Below the pieces are notes generated by a model. It was not told where the DNA came from and searched no databases. It worked only from the letters and a program-made list of their open reading frames with translations. DNA of 64,000 bases from Thermococcus thermotolerans (GTDB lineage: Archaea; Methanobacteriota_B; Thermococci; Thermococcales; Thermococcaceae), in NCBI RefSeq assembly GCF_024707485.1, contig NZ_CP102602.1, positions 620,001 through 684,000 of the forward strand, in the 5' to 3' direction. Shown here piece by piece: positions 44,381 to 52,322 of the stretch; the stretch's first letter is position 1, and each line of letters begins with the position of its first letter. A program made the translations under genes and the position numbers.

Positions 44381-44937
44381 GGAGGGAGATACTCTTCAGC
44401 GGCTTCGGCGGCCAGGGAGTTATCTTGGCAAGCGTCATACTCGGAAGGGCGGCGGCGGTTTACGAGAACCTCTACGCGGTGCAGACGCAGGCCTACGGGC
44501 CGGAGTCGAGGGGAGGAGCGAGCAAGGCGGAGGTTGTGATAAGCGACGAGCCGATAGACTACCCCAAGACCCTCAAGCCGGACTGCGCGGTGTTTTTCTC
44601 CCAGGAGGCCTACAACAAGTACCTTCACACGGTGAGGGAGGGCGCCAGGATAATAGTCGAGGAGGACCTCGTTCCCCACAGGGATTTCGAGTTTGAGAAG
44701 AAGCTTGAGGTGCTCTCGCTTCCCCTCACGGAGATAGCCGAAGAAACCACCGGACTGAGCCTCACCATGAACATCCTCTCACTCGGAATCCTTACCGCGT
44801 GGACGGAGGTTGTGAGCAGGGAGGCTATAGAAAAAGCCGTTTTGGACGCCGTGCCGAAGGGGACGGAGGAGATAAACCTGAGGGCCCTACACAAGGGCTT
44901 TGAACTCGGACAGAAGGCCAAGGCCGGGGAACTTTGA
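44377..44937 (+). CDS. Second 2-oxoacid:ferredoxin oxidoreductase, gamma subunit
   Basis: A 186-residue gamma subunit ([16 protein letters not shown]). The start at 44377 overlaps the preceding stop (ATGA) and has GGTGG upstream; a GTG at 44368 is also in frame. There is no second delta gene, so this set must borrow the ferredoxin subunit from korD or use free ferredoxin. It is the last gene of the seven-gene operon. Confidence 0.88.
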   Translation: MRREILFSGFGGQGVILASVILGRAAAVYENLYAVQTQAYGPESRGGASKAEVVISDEPIDYPKTLKPDCAVFFSQEAYNKYLHTVREGARIIVEEDLVPHRDFEFEKKLEVLSLPLTEIAEETTGLSLTMNILSLGILTAWTEVVSREAIEKAVLDAVPKGTEEINLRALHKGFELGQKAKAGEL

Positions 44938-44989
44938 TCCCCCGCTTCTTTTCCCAAAAACTTATCAATCCGCATTCCCATCTTCTATC

Positions 44990-45460
44990 ATGCTCATCAA
45001 CGAGACCAAAGGCAGAACATGGCACGGGAGAGTCAAACTTGCCGACAGCTTCTTCAAACGGTTTAGAGGGTTAATGCTCATCAGGAACATCAACTATGCC
45101 CTGGTCTTCGTTCTTCCCGCCGAGACAAAGGCCAACGCCTCAATCCATATGTTCTTCATGCTGGGTGATATCGACGTCATCTGGCTTGACTCATCGAGGA
45201 GAGTCGTCGACTTCAAGACTGCCAAGAAGTGGCGGCTCTACACCCCCAAAAAAGCCGCGAAGTACATAATCGAGGGGCCGGTTGGGATAACGAGGGTTCT
45301 TGAGGTCGAAGAGGGAGACATAATAAACTGGACACCGAGCGAAGAGAATGAAAAGGCCGTGCCGGTGAAGGTGTCCCTGCCGGAGAAGATTTCCTTCGAG
45401 GCGTCCAACGGTGTCGTAATGGCCGAGAGCGTTAAGGAGGTTAAGGCCGAGTCACGGTAG
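44990..45460 (+). CDS. DUF192-family protein
   Basis: A 156-residue protein whose core (about 15-110) fits DUF192: a conserved [20 protein letters not shown] segment, then [16 protein letters not shown] and YIIEGPVG. The family folds as a small beta barrel and its function is unknown. A lysine/glutamate-rich C-terminal tail (about 120-156) is extra. The start at 44990 is chosen because the family begins with the L-I-N-x-T strand; the gene is otherwise isolated between the oxidoreductases and a vapBC pair. There is no signal peptide, unlike bacterial members. Confidence 0.75.
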   Translation: MLINETKGRTWHGRVKLADSFFKRFRGLMLIRNINYALVFVLPAETKANASIHMFFMLGDIDVIWLDSSRRVVDFKTAKKWRLYTPKKAAKYIIEGPVGITRVLEVEEGDIINWTPSEENEKAVPVKVSLPEKISFEASNGVVMAESVKEVKAESR

Positions 45461-45592
45461 GGCCGGTGCCGTGGGGTTCTTTTCATACCTACTGAGCATA
45501 AAACAAGAAAAGGCTTGCAGTTCATCTGGTCTTCATCAGGGCGACTAATTTCCCAACGAGTTTTTAATTCTTTTTAGAGTTATATAGCCACT

Positions 45593-46045
45593 CTATCTCC
45601 AGAACCCCTCCGGAGCGAGTTTGATGATGTCCTTCACAGCGTCAAAGTCCTCGTCGAGGGTGGCGAGCCTGTCACAGTTGTATTCTAAGGCAGTGGCGAG
45701 GATTCTGGCGTCGTGGGGCATCAGACCAAATTCTCTAACGTGATAGGCGATTTTTGTCCAGTTTGAAGAATCTGGCACGATTACAACGTTTTGAGCGCTG
45801 AGAAAACCCAGTATTCCGCTCAAATATTTAACTGCCATTTTTCTAGACTCATAACTGTTTTTGAGCATTTTCTTTATTTTCCACGGGGATCCTGTGTCTC
45901 TCTTGAGAAGTGCAAACCAAACCTCATCCACCACGAGCTCCGAAGTTACCCTTGGTTCTTCAGCTTTGAATATTTCGGCGGCATATTCCGTGAGTTCAGT
46001 CACTACGAGCGCATTATACAGAACGCTTGAGTCTATAAAAATCAC
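45593..46045 (-). CDS. PIN-domain toxin VapC
   Basis: A 150-residue PIN protein starting with IFIDSSVLYNALVV (first acidic residue), with VVDEVWFALL (Glu), LMPHDARILATALEYNCD and LATLDEDFD. It would be an RNase restrained by the gene next to it. The start is GTG 46045, overlapping the antitoxin stop by four bases. The gene pair lies between the DUF192 gene and the pterin-synthase homologue, with about 130 bases of A/T-rich spacer to the left. Confidence 0.85.
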   Translation of the reverse strand: MIFIDSSVLYNALVVTELTEYAAEIFKAEEPRVTSELVVDEVWFALLKRDTGSPWKIKKMLKNSYESRKMAVKYLSGILGFLSAQNVVIVPDSSNWTKIAYHVREFGLMPHDARILATALEYNCDRLATLDEDFDAVKDIIKLAPEGFWR

Positions 46046-46224
46046 TGCTCGTACACCTCAAGCTTTGCCTTAAAGAAATCCTCCGCTTTCCCCTTTCCAA
46101 ACATTCCAATACGGGCGGTTTTTTTGGCCTCCTCCACCATCATCAAGAACTCCTCTTCAGCCAGCAGTTCCCTTAGGAGCCTTTCTTTGAGGGATGAAAG
46201 GGAGTTCTCAGCAACGTTCTCCAT
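46042..46224 (-). CDS. Probable VapB-type antitoxin
   Basis: A 60-residue helical, charged protein (MENVAENSLSSLKERLLREL) with start at 46224 after GGTGAG. It overlaps the PIN gene by four bases. I do not recognise its family: it resembles neither AbrB nor RHH antitoxins clearly, so the role is by position. Confidence 0.65.
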   Translation of the reverse strand: MENVAENSLSSLKERLLRELLAEEEFLMMVEEAKKTARIGMFGKGKAEDFFKAKLEVYEQ

Positions 46225-46270
46225 TACACTCACCAAGGGGTTCTTTGGGATGCATGAATAAAAACGTTTC

Positions 46271-46618
46271 TCAAAACTCAAACTCAACCCCGTTCTCGTC
46301 CCCTTCCCATAGCACAACGCGCTGGAGCCTGACCCCTTCGGGGAGCCTCTTCTTGAGTTCTCCCGCTATCCAGAGGGCAACGTTCTCAGTCGTGGGGTTC
46401 TCAAAGAGCGTGTTTAGATTCCTGTGGTCGAGCTTTCCGATGATCTCATTCACTATTCTCCTCAGCTCAAGGAAGTCCATCACGTAGCCCCTCTTTAGTT
46501 CCCCTTCGACGGTCACCTCAAGCCTGAATGTGTGGCCGTGTGTCTCCTCAGGCTTTCCATCTATGATGACGGCATGGGCGGCCTCGAACTTGAAGCGCTC
46601 GACGATGCGGGACTTCAT
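46271..46618 (-). CDS. 6-pyruvoyltetrahydropterin synthase / QueD homologue
   Basis: A 115-residue T-fold enzyme. Zinc-binding histidines are visible in FEAAHAVI (about residue 14) and ETHGHTFRLE (about 28-30). QueD and eukaryotic PTPS carry a catalytic cysteine just before the second histidine pair; here the stretch is KPEETHGH, so that cysteine is missing and a glutamate stands in its place, as in some PTPS variants. The reaction may be in archaeosine/preQ0 or pterin metabolism; a gene for RaSEA is also in this window. Start ATG 46618 follows GGTGAG. Confidence 0.8.
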   Translation of the reverse strand: MKSRIVERFKFEAAHAVIIDGKPEETHGHTFRLEVTVEGELKRGYVMDFLELRRIVNEIIGKLDHRNLNTLFENPTTENVALWIAGELKKRLPEGVRLQRVVLWEGDENGVEFEF

Positions 46619-46795
46619 TTTACTCACCTTGACTTTCTTACCATCCAAACCCAAATTAGCGCCAACGCCTAAAACCTTTGGGGATCGGTTTATGTATAAC
46701 TCAACATATTTTTGTCATTTAAAAATAACCCACCGTAATGTTTAAAACCCGCAGGCCTTATAAGGGGCTAAACCCATTGCCGGACGGTGGTTAAA

Positions 46796-49024
46796 ATGGT
46801 CAGGTACATGGTAACCTCTGCCCTCCCTTACGCTAACGGGCCGATTCACGCGGGACACCTGGCAGGAGCGTACCTCCCAGCGGACATCTTCGTCCGTTAT
46901 CTGAGGCTCAAGGGAGAGGAAGTGCTCTTCGTCTGTGGAACCGATGAACACGGCACACCAATAACCTTCCGCGCGCTCAAGGAGAACAGGAGCGCGAGAG
47001 AAATCGTCGACGAGTTCCACGAGCACATAAAGACGACCTTCGAGAGGGCCAAGATAAGCTTCGACTACTTTGGAAGAACCGAGCTTCCGGTTCACTACCG
47101 GGTAAGCCAGGAGTTCTTCCTAAGGGCACTTGAGAACGGACATCTCGTCAAGAAGGTCACCAAGCAGGCCTACTGCGAGCACGACAAGATGTTCCTGCCG
47201 GACAGATACGTCATAGGCACGTGCCCCTACTGCGGCGCCGAGAACCAGCGCGGCGACCAGTGTGAGGTCTGCGGCCACCCCCTGACACCGGAGAAGCTCA
47301 TCAATCCGCGCTGCAACATCTGCGGCAACCCGATAACATTCAAGGATTCGGCCCACTACTACATCCGGATGCAGGACTTCGAGGAAAGACTGAGGGAGTG
47401 GGTCGAGGGTCAAAAACACTGGAAGCCCAACGTCAGGAACACCGTACTCGGCTGGATAAGGGAGGGCCTCGAAGAGAGAGCTATAACGCGCGATCTCGAC
47501 TGGGGAATCCCAGTCCCGCTCGACGACGAGGACGTTAAAGGAAAGGTGCTCTACGTCTGGTTCGAGGCGCCCATAGGCTACATCAGCATCACCATCGAGC
47601 ACCTGAAGAGAGAGGGACAAGAGAACGAGTGGAAGAAGTTCTGGCTCAACCTCGACGGTGAGACGAAAGTTATACACTTCATCGGCAAGGACAACGTGCC
47701 CTTCCACGCCATATTCTGGCCGGCCTTCCTGATGGCCTACGGCAAGTATAAAGACGAAGAAACCGAGGCCGAGTGGCTTCTCCCCTACGACATTCCCGCC
47801 AACGAGTACCTCAACCTTGAGGGCAAGAAGTTCTCCACCAGCAGGAACTGGGCGATATGGGTTCACGAGTTCCTCGATGCTTTCCCAGCGGACTACCTCC
47901 GCTACTATCTCACCGCCATAATGCCCGAAACGAGGGACAGCGACTTCAGCTTTGCCGACTTCAAGAGCAAGATAAACGAGGAGCTGGTCAACAACCTCGG
48001 AAACTTCGTCCACAGGGCGATGACCTTCGCCAACCGCTACTTCGATGGGGCTGTTCCCGAGAGAGGCGAGCTAGACGACCTCGATAGGCAGGCCTTTGAG
48101 GAGATTGAGAGGGTCTTCGAGGAGACCGGAAAGCTGATAGCTCAATACAAGTTCAAGGACGCGTTAAAGAGGGTCATGGAGCTGGCAATCTTCGGCAACC
48201 GCTACTTCGACTATCAGAAGCCGTGGAAGACAGCCAAAACAGACCCCGTGAGGACTGCAACCACCGTGAACATATCCCTCCAGATAGTCAAGGCCCTCGG
48301 AATCCTGCTTGAGCCGTTCCTTCCAGATGCCAGCGAGAAGATATGGCACCTCCTCAACCTTGAGGAGCTCAAGCGCTGGGAGTTCACCGAAATTCCGGCC
48401 GGACACAGGGTTAGAAAGGCCACCCCGATGTTCAAGAAGGTAACCGACGAGGACATTATCTACTTCATCGTGAACTACATAGCACAGGGCAACCCCGAGA
48501 GCGCCAAACTGCTCCTTGACAAGTACTACAAGCGGGACGACGTTGTGAAGGTTGCACTCGAACGCTTCAATAACAGGGATGAGGCGGTGGCAATCCTCAA
48601 GAGCATCTACGGGGATGAGCTGGGGGTTAAAACTGAAAAGCCCGGGAAGGCCTCGAAGAAGGAGAAGGTGAAGAAAAAGGAGAAAGGTGGTGAGAGCGTG
48701 GGATACGTAAGCTTTGACGACTTCATGAAGCTCGACCTGAGGGTTGGAAAGATAATCGAGGTCAAAGACCACCCGAACGCCGACAGGCTCTACGTGGTCA
48801 AGGTTGATCTGGGCGACGAGGTCAGACAGCTCGTCGCTGGTTTGAAGAAGTACTACAAGCCGGAAGAGCTGCTCAACCACTACGTCGTCATCATAGCGAA
48901 CCTTGAACCCAAGAAGCTCAGGGGAGTAGAGAGCCAGGGAATGCTTCTCGCTGCTGACGACGGCGAGAACGTGGCTTTGCTCATGCCAGATAAAGAAATA
49001 AAGCTGGGTGCGAGAATAAGGTGA
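46796..49024 (+). CDS. metG: Methionyl-tRNA synthetase with C-terminal tRNA-binding domain
   Basis: A class I enzyme of 742 residues. It has the HIGH-type segment ANGPIHAGHLAG (about 15-25), two CxxC zinc knuckles (CPYCGAENQRGDQCEVCG and CNICG), and the KMSKS-type motif as KFSTSR. The C-terminal 105 residues (from about 636, DFMKLDLRVGKIIEVKDHPNADRLYVVKVDLG) are an OB-fold tRNA-binding domain as in EMAP II/Arc1p, fused as in other Thermococcales. A lysine-rich linker precedes it. Start at 46796 after GGTGG; the extended start at 46787 is less likely. Confidence 0.96.
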   Translation: MVRYMVTSALPYANGPIHAGHLAGAYLPADIFVRYLRLKGEEVLFVCGTDEHGTPITFRALKENRSAREIVDEFHEHIKTTFERAKISFDYFGRTELPVHYRVSQEFFLRALENGHLVKKVTKQAYCEHDKMFLPDRYVIGTCPYCGAENQRGDQCEVCGHPLTPEKLINPRCNICGNPITFKDSAHYYIRMQDFEERLREWVEGQKHWKPNVRNTVLGWIREGLEERAITRDLDWGIPVPLDDEDVKGKVLYVWFEAPIGYISITIEHLKREGQENEWKKFWLNLDGETKVIHFIGKDNVPFHAIFWPAFLMAYGKYKDEETEAEWLLPYDIPANEYLNLEGKKFSTSRNWAIWVHEFLDAFPADYLRYYLTAIMPETRDSDFSFADFKSKINEELVNNLGNFVHRAMTFANRYFDGAVPERGELDDLDRQAFEEIERVFEETGKLIAQYKFKDALKRVMELAIFGNRYFDYQKPWKTAKTDPVRTATTVNISLQIVKALGILLEPFLPDASEKIWHLLNLEELKRWEFTEIPAGHRVRKATPMFKKVTDEDIIYFIVNYIAQGNPESAKLLLDKYYKRDDVVKVALERFNNRDEAVAILKSIYGDELGVKTEKPGKASKKEKVKKKEKGGESVGYVSFDDFMKLDLRVGKIIEVKDHPNADRLYVVKVDLGDEVRQLVAGLKKYYKPEELLNHYVVIIANLEPKKLRGVESQGMLLAADDGENVALLMPDKEIKLGARIR

Positions 49025-49028
49025 GGGC

Positions 49029-49967
49029 TCAAAGTTTGAGCTCCACCCAGTTCTCTCTCTTCTTCTTGTAGACCCTTACCAGCCCCTGCTTTTCAAGGCG
49101 CTGGAACATCCTCCAGGCGGTCGTCTTAGGAATCCCCAGCATCTCCCTAACTTCAGCCTGTTTGGCCTTCCCGCCCCGATCAAACAGGTAGAGCAGGGCT
49201 TTCTCCTCGTCCTTCGTCAGTTCGTACTCCCTGAGGCGTCTCTCGAAGTCCTCCCTGCTGATGCCGATGGCTTTTTCTTCTCCCCCGCGCCTCATGTAGA
49301 GGAAGCTCCCGCCGGCAGCGAGTGCTAGAAGGGCCAGGACACCGACCATCGTCCAGTTTGTAGAACCCTCACCTGAAGAGGGAGATGAAGAGCCCGGATT
49401 GGATGGCACCGTTGAGTTGGAGGGCTCGGTAGTCGTTCCTGAGGCTGAGGTTGGGGCCGTTGGGGCCCCCGTTCCCGCTGGTCTGTACTGGATAACGTAG
49501 GAGACGCTCTGATTGCCGGCTGGCATTAGTATCGAGTTCCCATTTATCTCAAGTGGTATGTCCGTGAGGTCGACTATGACAGCGTTATCCGGAAACGTGA
49601 TTTTAACTGGGACGGTTGAGCTGAAACTAAGGGTCCATATGGCACCGTTTTTTGCGGTCAGGTCTGGGGTGTAATAGGTTACCCTAACCCCAGTGGCGTT
49701 TTCAAAATACACAACAAGAGTGGAGCCGTTTATCTCATACGGCAGGGGTTTTCCGTTTTCATCGATGACGGTCAGCCCCTCAACGTTGGTAGCGAGGAGC
49801 GGGACGGAAAAGCTGACCGTGTAGTTCTCGGGAACGATGACCTCAACTACCTTAACGTACCCGTCGGAGTAGACCGTAAGGCTGAGGGATTCGACGGAGT
49901 ACTGCCCGCTTACGAGGGGCAGGATCATGAGCGCAATTGCGAGCACCATCACTGCTTTGCTCCTCAT
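49029..49967 (-). CDS. Membrane-anchored winged-helix regulator, module copy B
   Basis: Signal peptide (1-21), an extracellular beta-rich domain (about 23-160) containing DIPLEINGNSILMPAGNQSV, a Ser/Thr/Pro/Gly-rich linker (165-203), one membrane helix (about 205-225, WTMVGVLALLALAAGG) and a cytoplasmic winged helix (about 245-312, KAKQAEVREMLGIPKTTAWRM). So the domain order is sensor outside, DNA-binding domain inside, a one-component signalling layout. A paralogue lies at 51450-52289. The upstream gene encodes a secreted coiled-coil protein, which may be its ligand or partner. Start ATG 49967 after GGAGGTG. Confidence 0.82.
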   Translation of the reverse strand: MRSKAVMVLAIALMILPLVSGQYSVESLSLTVYSDGYVKVVEVIVPENYTVSFSVPLLATNVEGLTVIDENGKPLPYEINGSTLVVYFENATGVRVTYYTPDLTAKNGAIWTLSFSSTVPVKITFPDNAVIVDLTDIPLEINGNSILMPAGNQSVSYVIQYRPAGTGAPTAPTSASGTTTEPSNSTVPSNPGSSSPSSGEGSTNWTMVGVLALLALAAGGSFLYMRRGGEEKAIGISREDFERRLREYELTKDEEKALLYLFDRGGKAKQAEVREMLGIPKTTAWRMFQRLEKQGLVRVYKKKRENWVELKL

Positions 49968-50023
49968 CACAGCACCTCCAGAAGTTAAGAAATCCTCCTT
50001 AAAAAGATATTAGAAGGGGAGGT

Positions 50024-51295
50024 TCACTCGCCATCCTCCGACTCGTCTTCACCGTTGTGTTCCTCGCCCCCGTTGCCATCCTCAGAGTCCTCATGCTGAC
50101 CGTTGTCCTCATCGGGGGAATCCTGCTCCTCATAGTCCCCATTCTGGTCATCTTCGCTCTCATCACCGGTGTATTCGTCCTTGTGCTCGTCCTTCTCCTT
50201 GTGGTCATCCTCGTATTCATCCCCGTGCTCCTTCTCCTTGTGCTCTTTCTCTTCCTTGTACTCCTTTTCTATCTCTTTGGTGTCCTCGATTATCTCCTTC
50301 AGCTCCTCGTTGATGTCGTGGAGCATGTCAAGTGCCTCCTCGTACTGGCCGCTCTCAACAAGGGCGTTAAACTGCTCGTACATGGTCTGGAGCTCCATGA
50401 GGTTCTCCTGGAGGTAGGTGGCGTTTATCGTGGAGTTCTGGATCATGGCCATTAGCTCCTGCATGAGCTTCATCTGCTCCTGGAGCTTCTCCATGAAGGC
50501 CTGGCTTATCTCATCGGCCTTTGCGCTGACTATCTGCTCCTGGAGCTTCTCAACGGCATCCTCAAGCTTGTCCATGAGCTCTTCCGCATACTCAAGGTCT
50601 GCCTTGAGCGCTGTGACGTTGCCGCTGGCAAGGTCCTGGGCGACGACCATATAAGCCGCTTTAGTCTCATTGTAAAGCTCCATGACATAGGTGACGTTTA
50701 GGCCCTCTGCTTTGGCCTCCGCGATAACTTTCTCCACGTAGGGGAAGTACTCACTGGCTCTCTGGAGCTCCTCCTTGGCGTCCATTATTGTCTCATAGTA
50801 CTCGTGCTCTTCCTCCATTTTCTTCTCCTTGTGCTCCTCGTAGTAGTCGGTGAGCTCCTCGATGACCTCCTTGTAGAGGTAGAGGGCATTCATGGAGGCG
50901 TTTATGCTCTCGCTGTAGTTGCCCGCGTTGTAAAGCTCCCACGCCTGGGCACGGGCTGCTTCAGCCTGAGAGTAGAGGTCGAGGGTGTAGTTGGAGATCG
51001 TGACGTTGCTCGCATTGAGCTCGGCCATCAGGCTGGCGGTGTAGTTGGCGACCTTATCCAGTATTACAAGCAGATTGTACGCCTGAATAGCGCTCGTGTT
51101 CGTTGTATTGGTGACGTTGGTCATGTTAACAGGGGTGGTGTTGGTCACGTTCGTGGAGTTAACCGGCAGGGTCTGGTTGCTCACTGCGGTTGTGTTGGTT
51201 GCCGTGGCGTTTACGCTGGCCGCCCATGCAGCGGTGCTGAGCGGTATCAGTGCCCCTATGAAGAGCACCAGCAGTGTTTTCATACCAATCTTCAT
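50024..51295 (-). CDS. Secreted coiled-coil protein with acidic tail, module copy B
   Basis: A 423-residue exported protein. The signal peptide (to about 26) is followed by an Asn/Thr-rich segment full of N-x-T/S glycosylation sites (NTTNTS), then long helices with TPR-like spacing and coiled-coil character (about 75-345), and a final stretch of about 75 residues made almost only of Glu, Asp, Lys, Gly and His (EEHNGEDESEDGE at the end). The central part is clearly homologous to the protein of copy A, sharing LYNETKxAYxVV and ALxxMLHD/EDALAVMKD-like segments. No membrane helix is present in the C-terminus. Function unknown. Start ATG 51295 after AGGTGAG. Confidence 0.8.
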   Translation of the reverse strand: MKIGMKTLLVLFIGALIPLSTAAWAASVNATATNTTAVSNQTLPVNSTNVTNTTPVNMTNVTNTTNTSAIQAYNLLVILDKVANYTASLMAELNASNVTISNYTLDLYSQAEAARAQAWELYNAGNYSESINASMNALYLYKEVIEELTDYYEEHKEKKMEEEHEYYETIMDAKEELQRASEYFPYVEKVIAEAKAEGLNVTYVMELYNETKAAYMVVAQDLASGNVTALKADLEYAEELMDKLEDAVEKLQEQIVSAKADEISQAFMEKLQEQMKLMQELMAMIQNSTINATYLQENLMELQTMYEQFNALVESGQYEEALDMLHDINEELKEIIEDTKEIEKEYKEEKEHKEKEHGDEYEDDHKEKDEHKDEYTGDESEDDQNGDYEEQDSPDEDNGQHEDSEDGNGGEEHNGEDESEDGE

Positions 51296-51356
51296 GGTTC
51301 TCACCTGATGTTATGTAGGTGTCCACACGTATATTAGGAACCCGCCGGACTTTGCT

Positions 51357-51372
51357 CGTTTCAGAACGTTCC
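51357..51372 (-). promoter_or_regulatory. Conserved upstream element, module copy B
   Basis: CGTTTCAGAACGTTCC is 62 bases upstream of the coiled-coil gene start and upstream of its TATA-like CCTAATATACG (near 51326-51340). It differs from the element before copy A in one base out of 16. Its half GAACGTTC is palindromic. The position upstream of the TATA box fits an activator site. Confidence 0.6.
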
Positions 51373-51449
51373 TCCGAGTTTCTCTTTCACAAAAAAGCAT
51401 TTAAGAAGATGAAAAAGAGGGTTGAAGGTTTTATCTGCCCTTATAAAGC

Positions 51450-52289
51450 CTAAAACCTAAGCTCCACCCAGTTTTCCTTCCTGCCCTTAAGAACCTTCAC
51501 CAGCCCCTTCCGCTCAAGGCGCTTGAACATCCTCCATGCGGTGGTTTTGGGCAGGCCTATCGCTTCACGAACCTCCGCCTGACTGGCCTTTCCACCCTTG
51601 TCAAAGATGTATAGTAGCGCGCGTTTCTCTTCCTCGTTGAGGTCGAGGTTCTCAAGCCTGGCCTGGAACTCCTCACGGCTTGGCATTGATTTTCCTCCGC
51701 CTTTCATTCTCCAGAGGGCGTAGGCTAAACCCCCGACCACACCGAGACCCACTAAGATTGGCAGATACTCCGAACTCCCCGTTCCACCCCCGTTGTCGGT
51801 CCCTCTTCCGCTGAGCGTGTAAGAAACGCTCTGGTTTCCGGGGGGCATGGTTATCGAGTTCCCGGCTATCTCAAGCGGTATGTCGCTCAGGTCAACCACT
51901 ATGGCGTTTTCGGGCAGCACAACTGTAAAGGAATTGTTGGTCGCGATGTTAAGCGTCCACACCATGCCCTGCTTCACGGTCAGATCGGGAGTATAGTACG
52001 AAACTCTGACCAGATCCGCCTCCCCGGAATATATGAGAAGGCTTCCGTTCTCAAGCCTGAAGTTGAGGGGATTTCCGTTCCCGTCCTCAACGATGACGTT
52101 CTCGTAATGGTTGCCAAGGAGGGGGAGTTCAATCTGGGATGAATACTCCGCGGGCAGGATTTCGTATTCAACCTTGACGTAGCCGTCATTGTAAACCGTC
52201 AAAACCAGGGAGGAGACGGTATAGGAACTAACCCCTGGAAGGAGGATGAGCGTTATCATCATGAGGATTGGGACCCATTTGAGTCTCAT
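51450..52289 (-). CDS. Membrane-anchored winged-helix regulator, module copy A
   Basis: A 279-residue paralogue of the protein at 49029-49967: signal peptide, extracellular beta domain with YDGYVKVEYEI-like start (VYNDGYVKVEYEI) and DIPLEIAGNSITMPPGNQSV, one membrane helix (about 174-192, YLPILVGLGVVGGLAYAL) and a C-terminal winged helix (KASQAEVREAIGLPKTTAWRMFKRLERKG). It lacks the long Ser/Thr/Pro linker of copy B. The coiled-coil gene of copy A is 33 bases upstream on the same strand, so each regulator directly follows its own coiled-coil gene. Confidence 0.82.
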   Translation of the reverse strand: MRLKWVPILMMITLILLPGVSSYTVSSLVLTVYNDGYVKVEYEILPAEYSSQIELPLLGNHYENVIVEDGNGNPLNFRLENGSLLIYSGEADLVRVSYYTPDLTVKQGMVWTLNIATNNSFTVVLPENAIVVDLSDIPLEIAGNSITMPPGNQSVSYTLSGRGTDNGGGTGSSEYLPILVGLGVVGGLAYALWRMKGGGKSMPSREEFQARLENLDLNEEEKRALLYIFDKGGKASQAEVREAIGLPKTTAWRMFKRLERKGLVKVLKGRKENWVELRF

Positions 52290-52322
52290 TTAAGCATCCC
52301 TCCATAAACTAAAAAGGAAAGG

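Noticed and set aside
45461-45592. Possible C/D box RNA on the minus strand (CTGATGA near 45540)
   Set aside because: No D or D' box at proper spacing and no C' box; only one box-like match.
50057-50455. Hydrophobic plus-strand frame that looks like a membrane protein
   Set aside because: It is the complement of the Glu/Asp-rich tail, where valine and leucine codons arise from the opposite strand of GAG/GAC codons.
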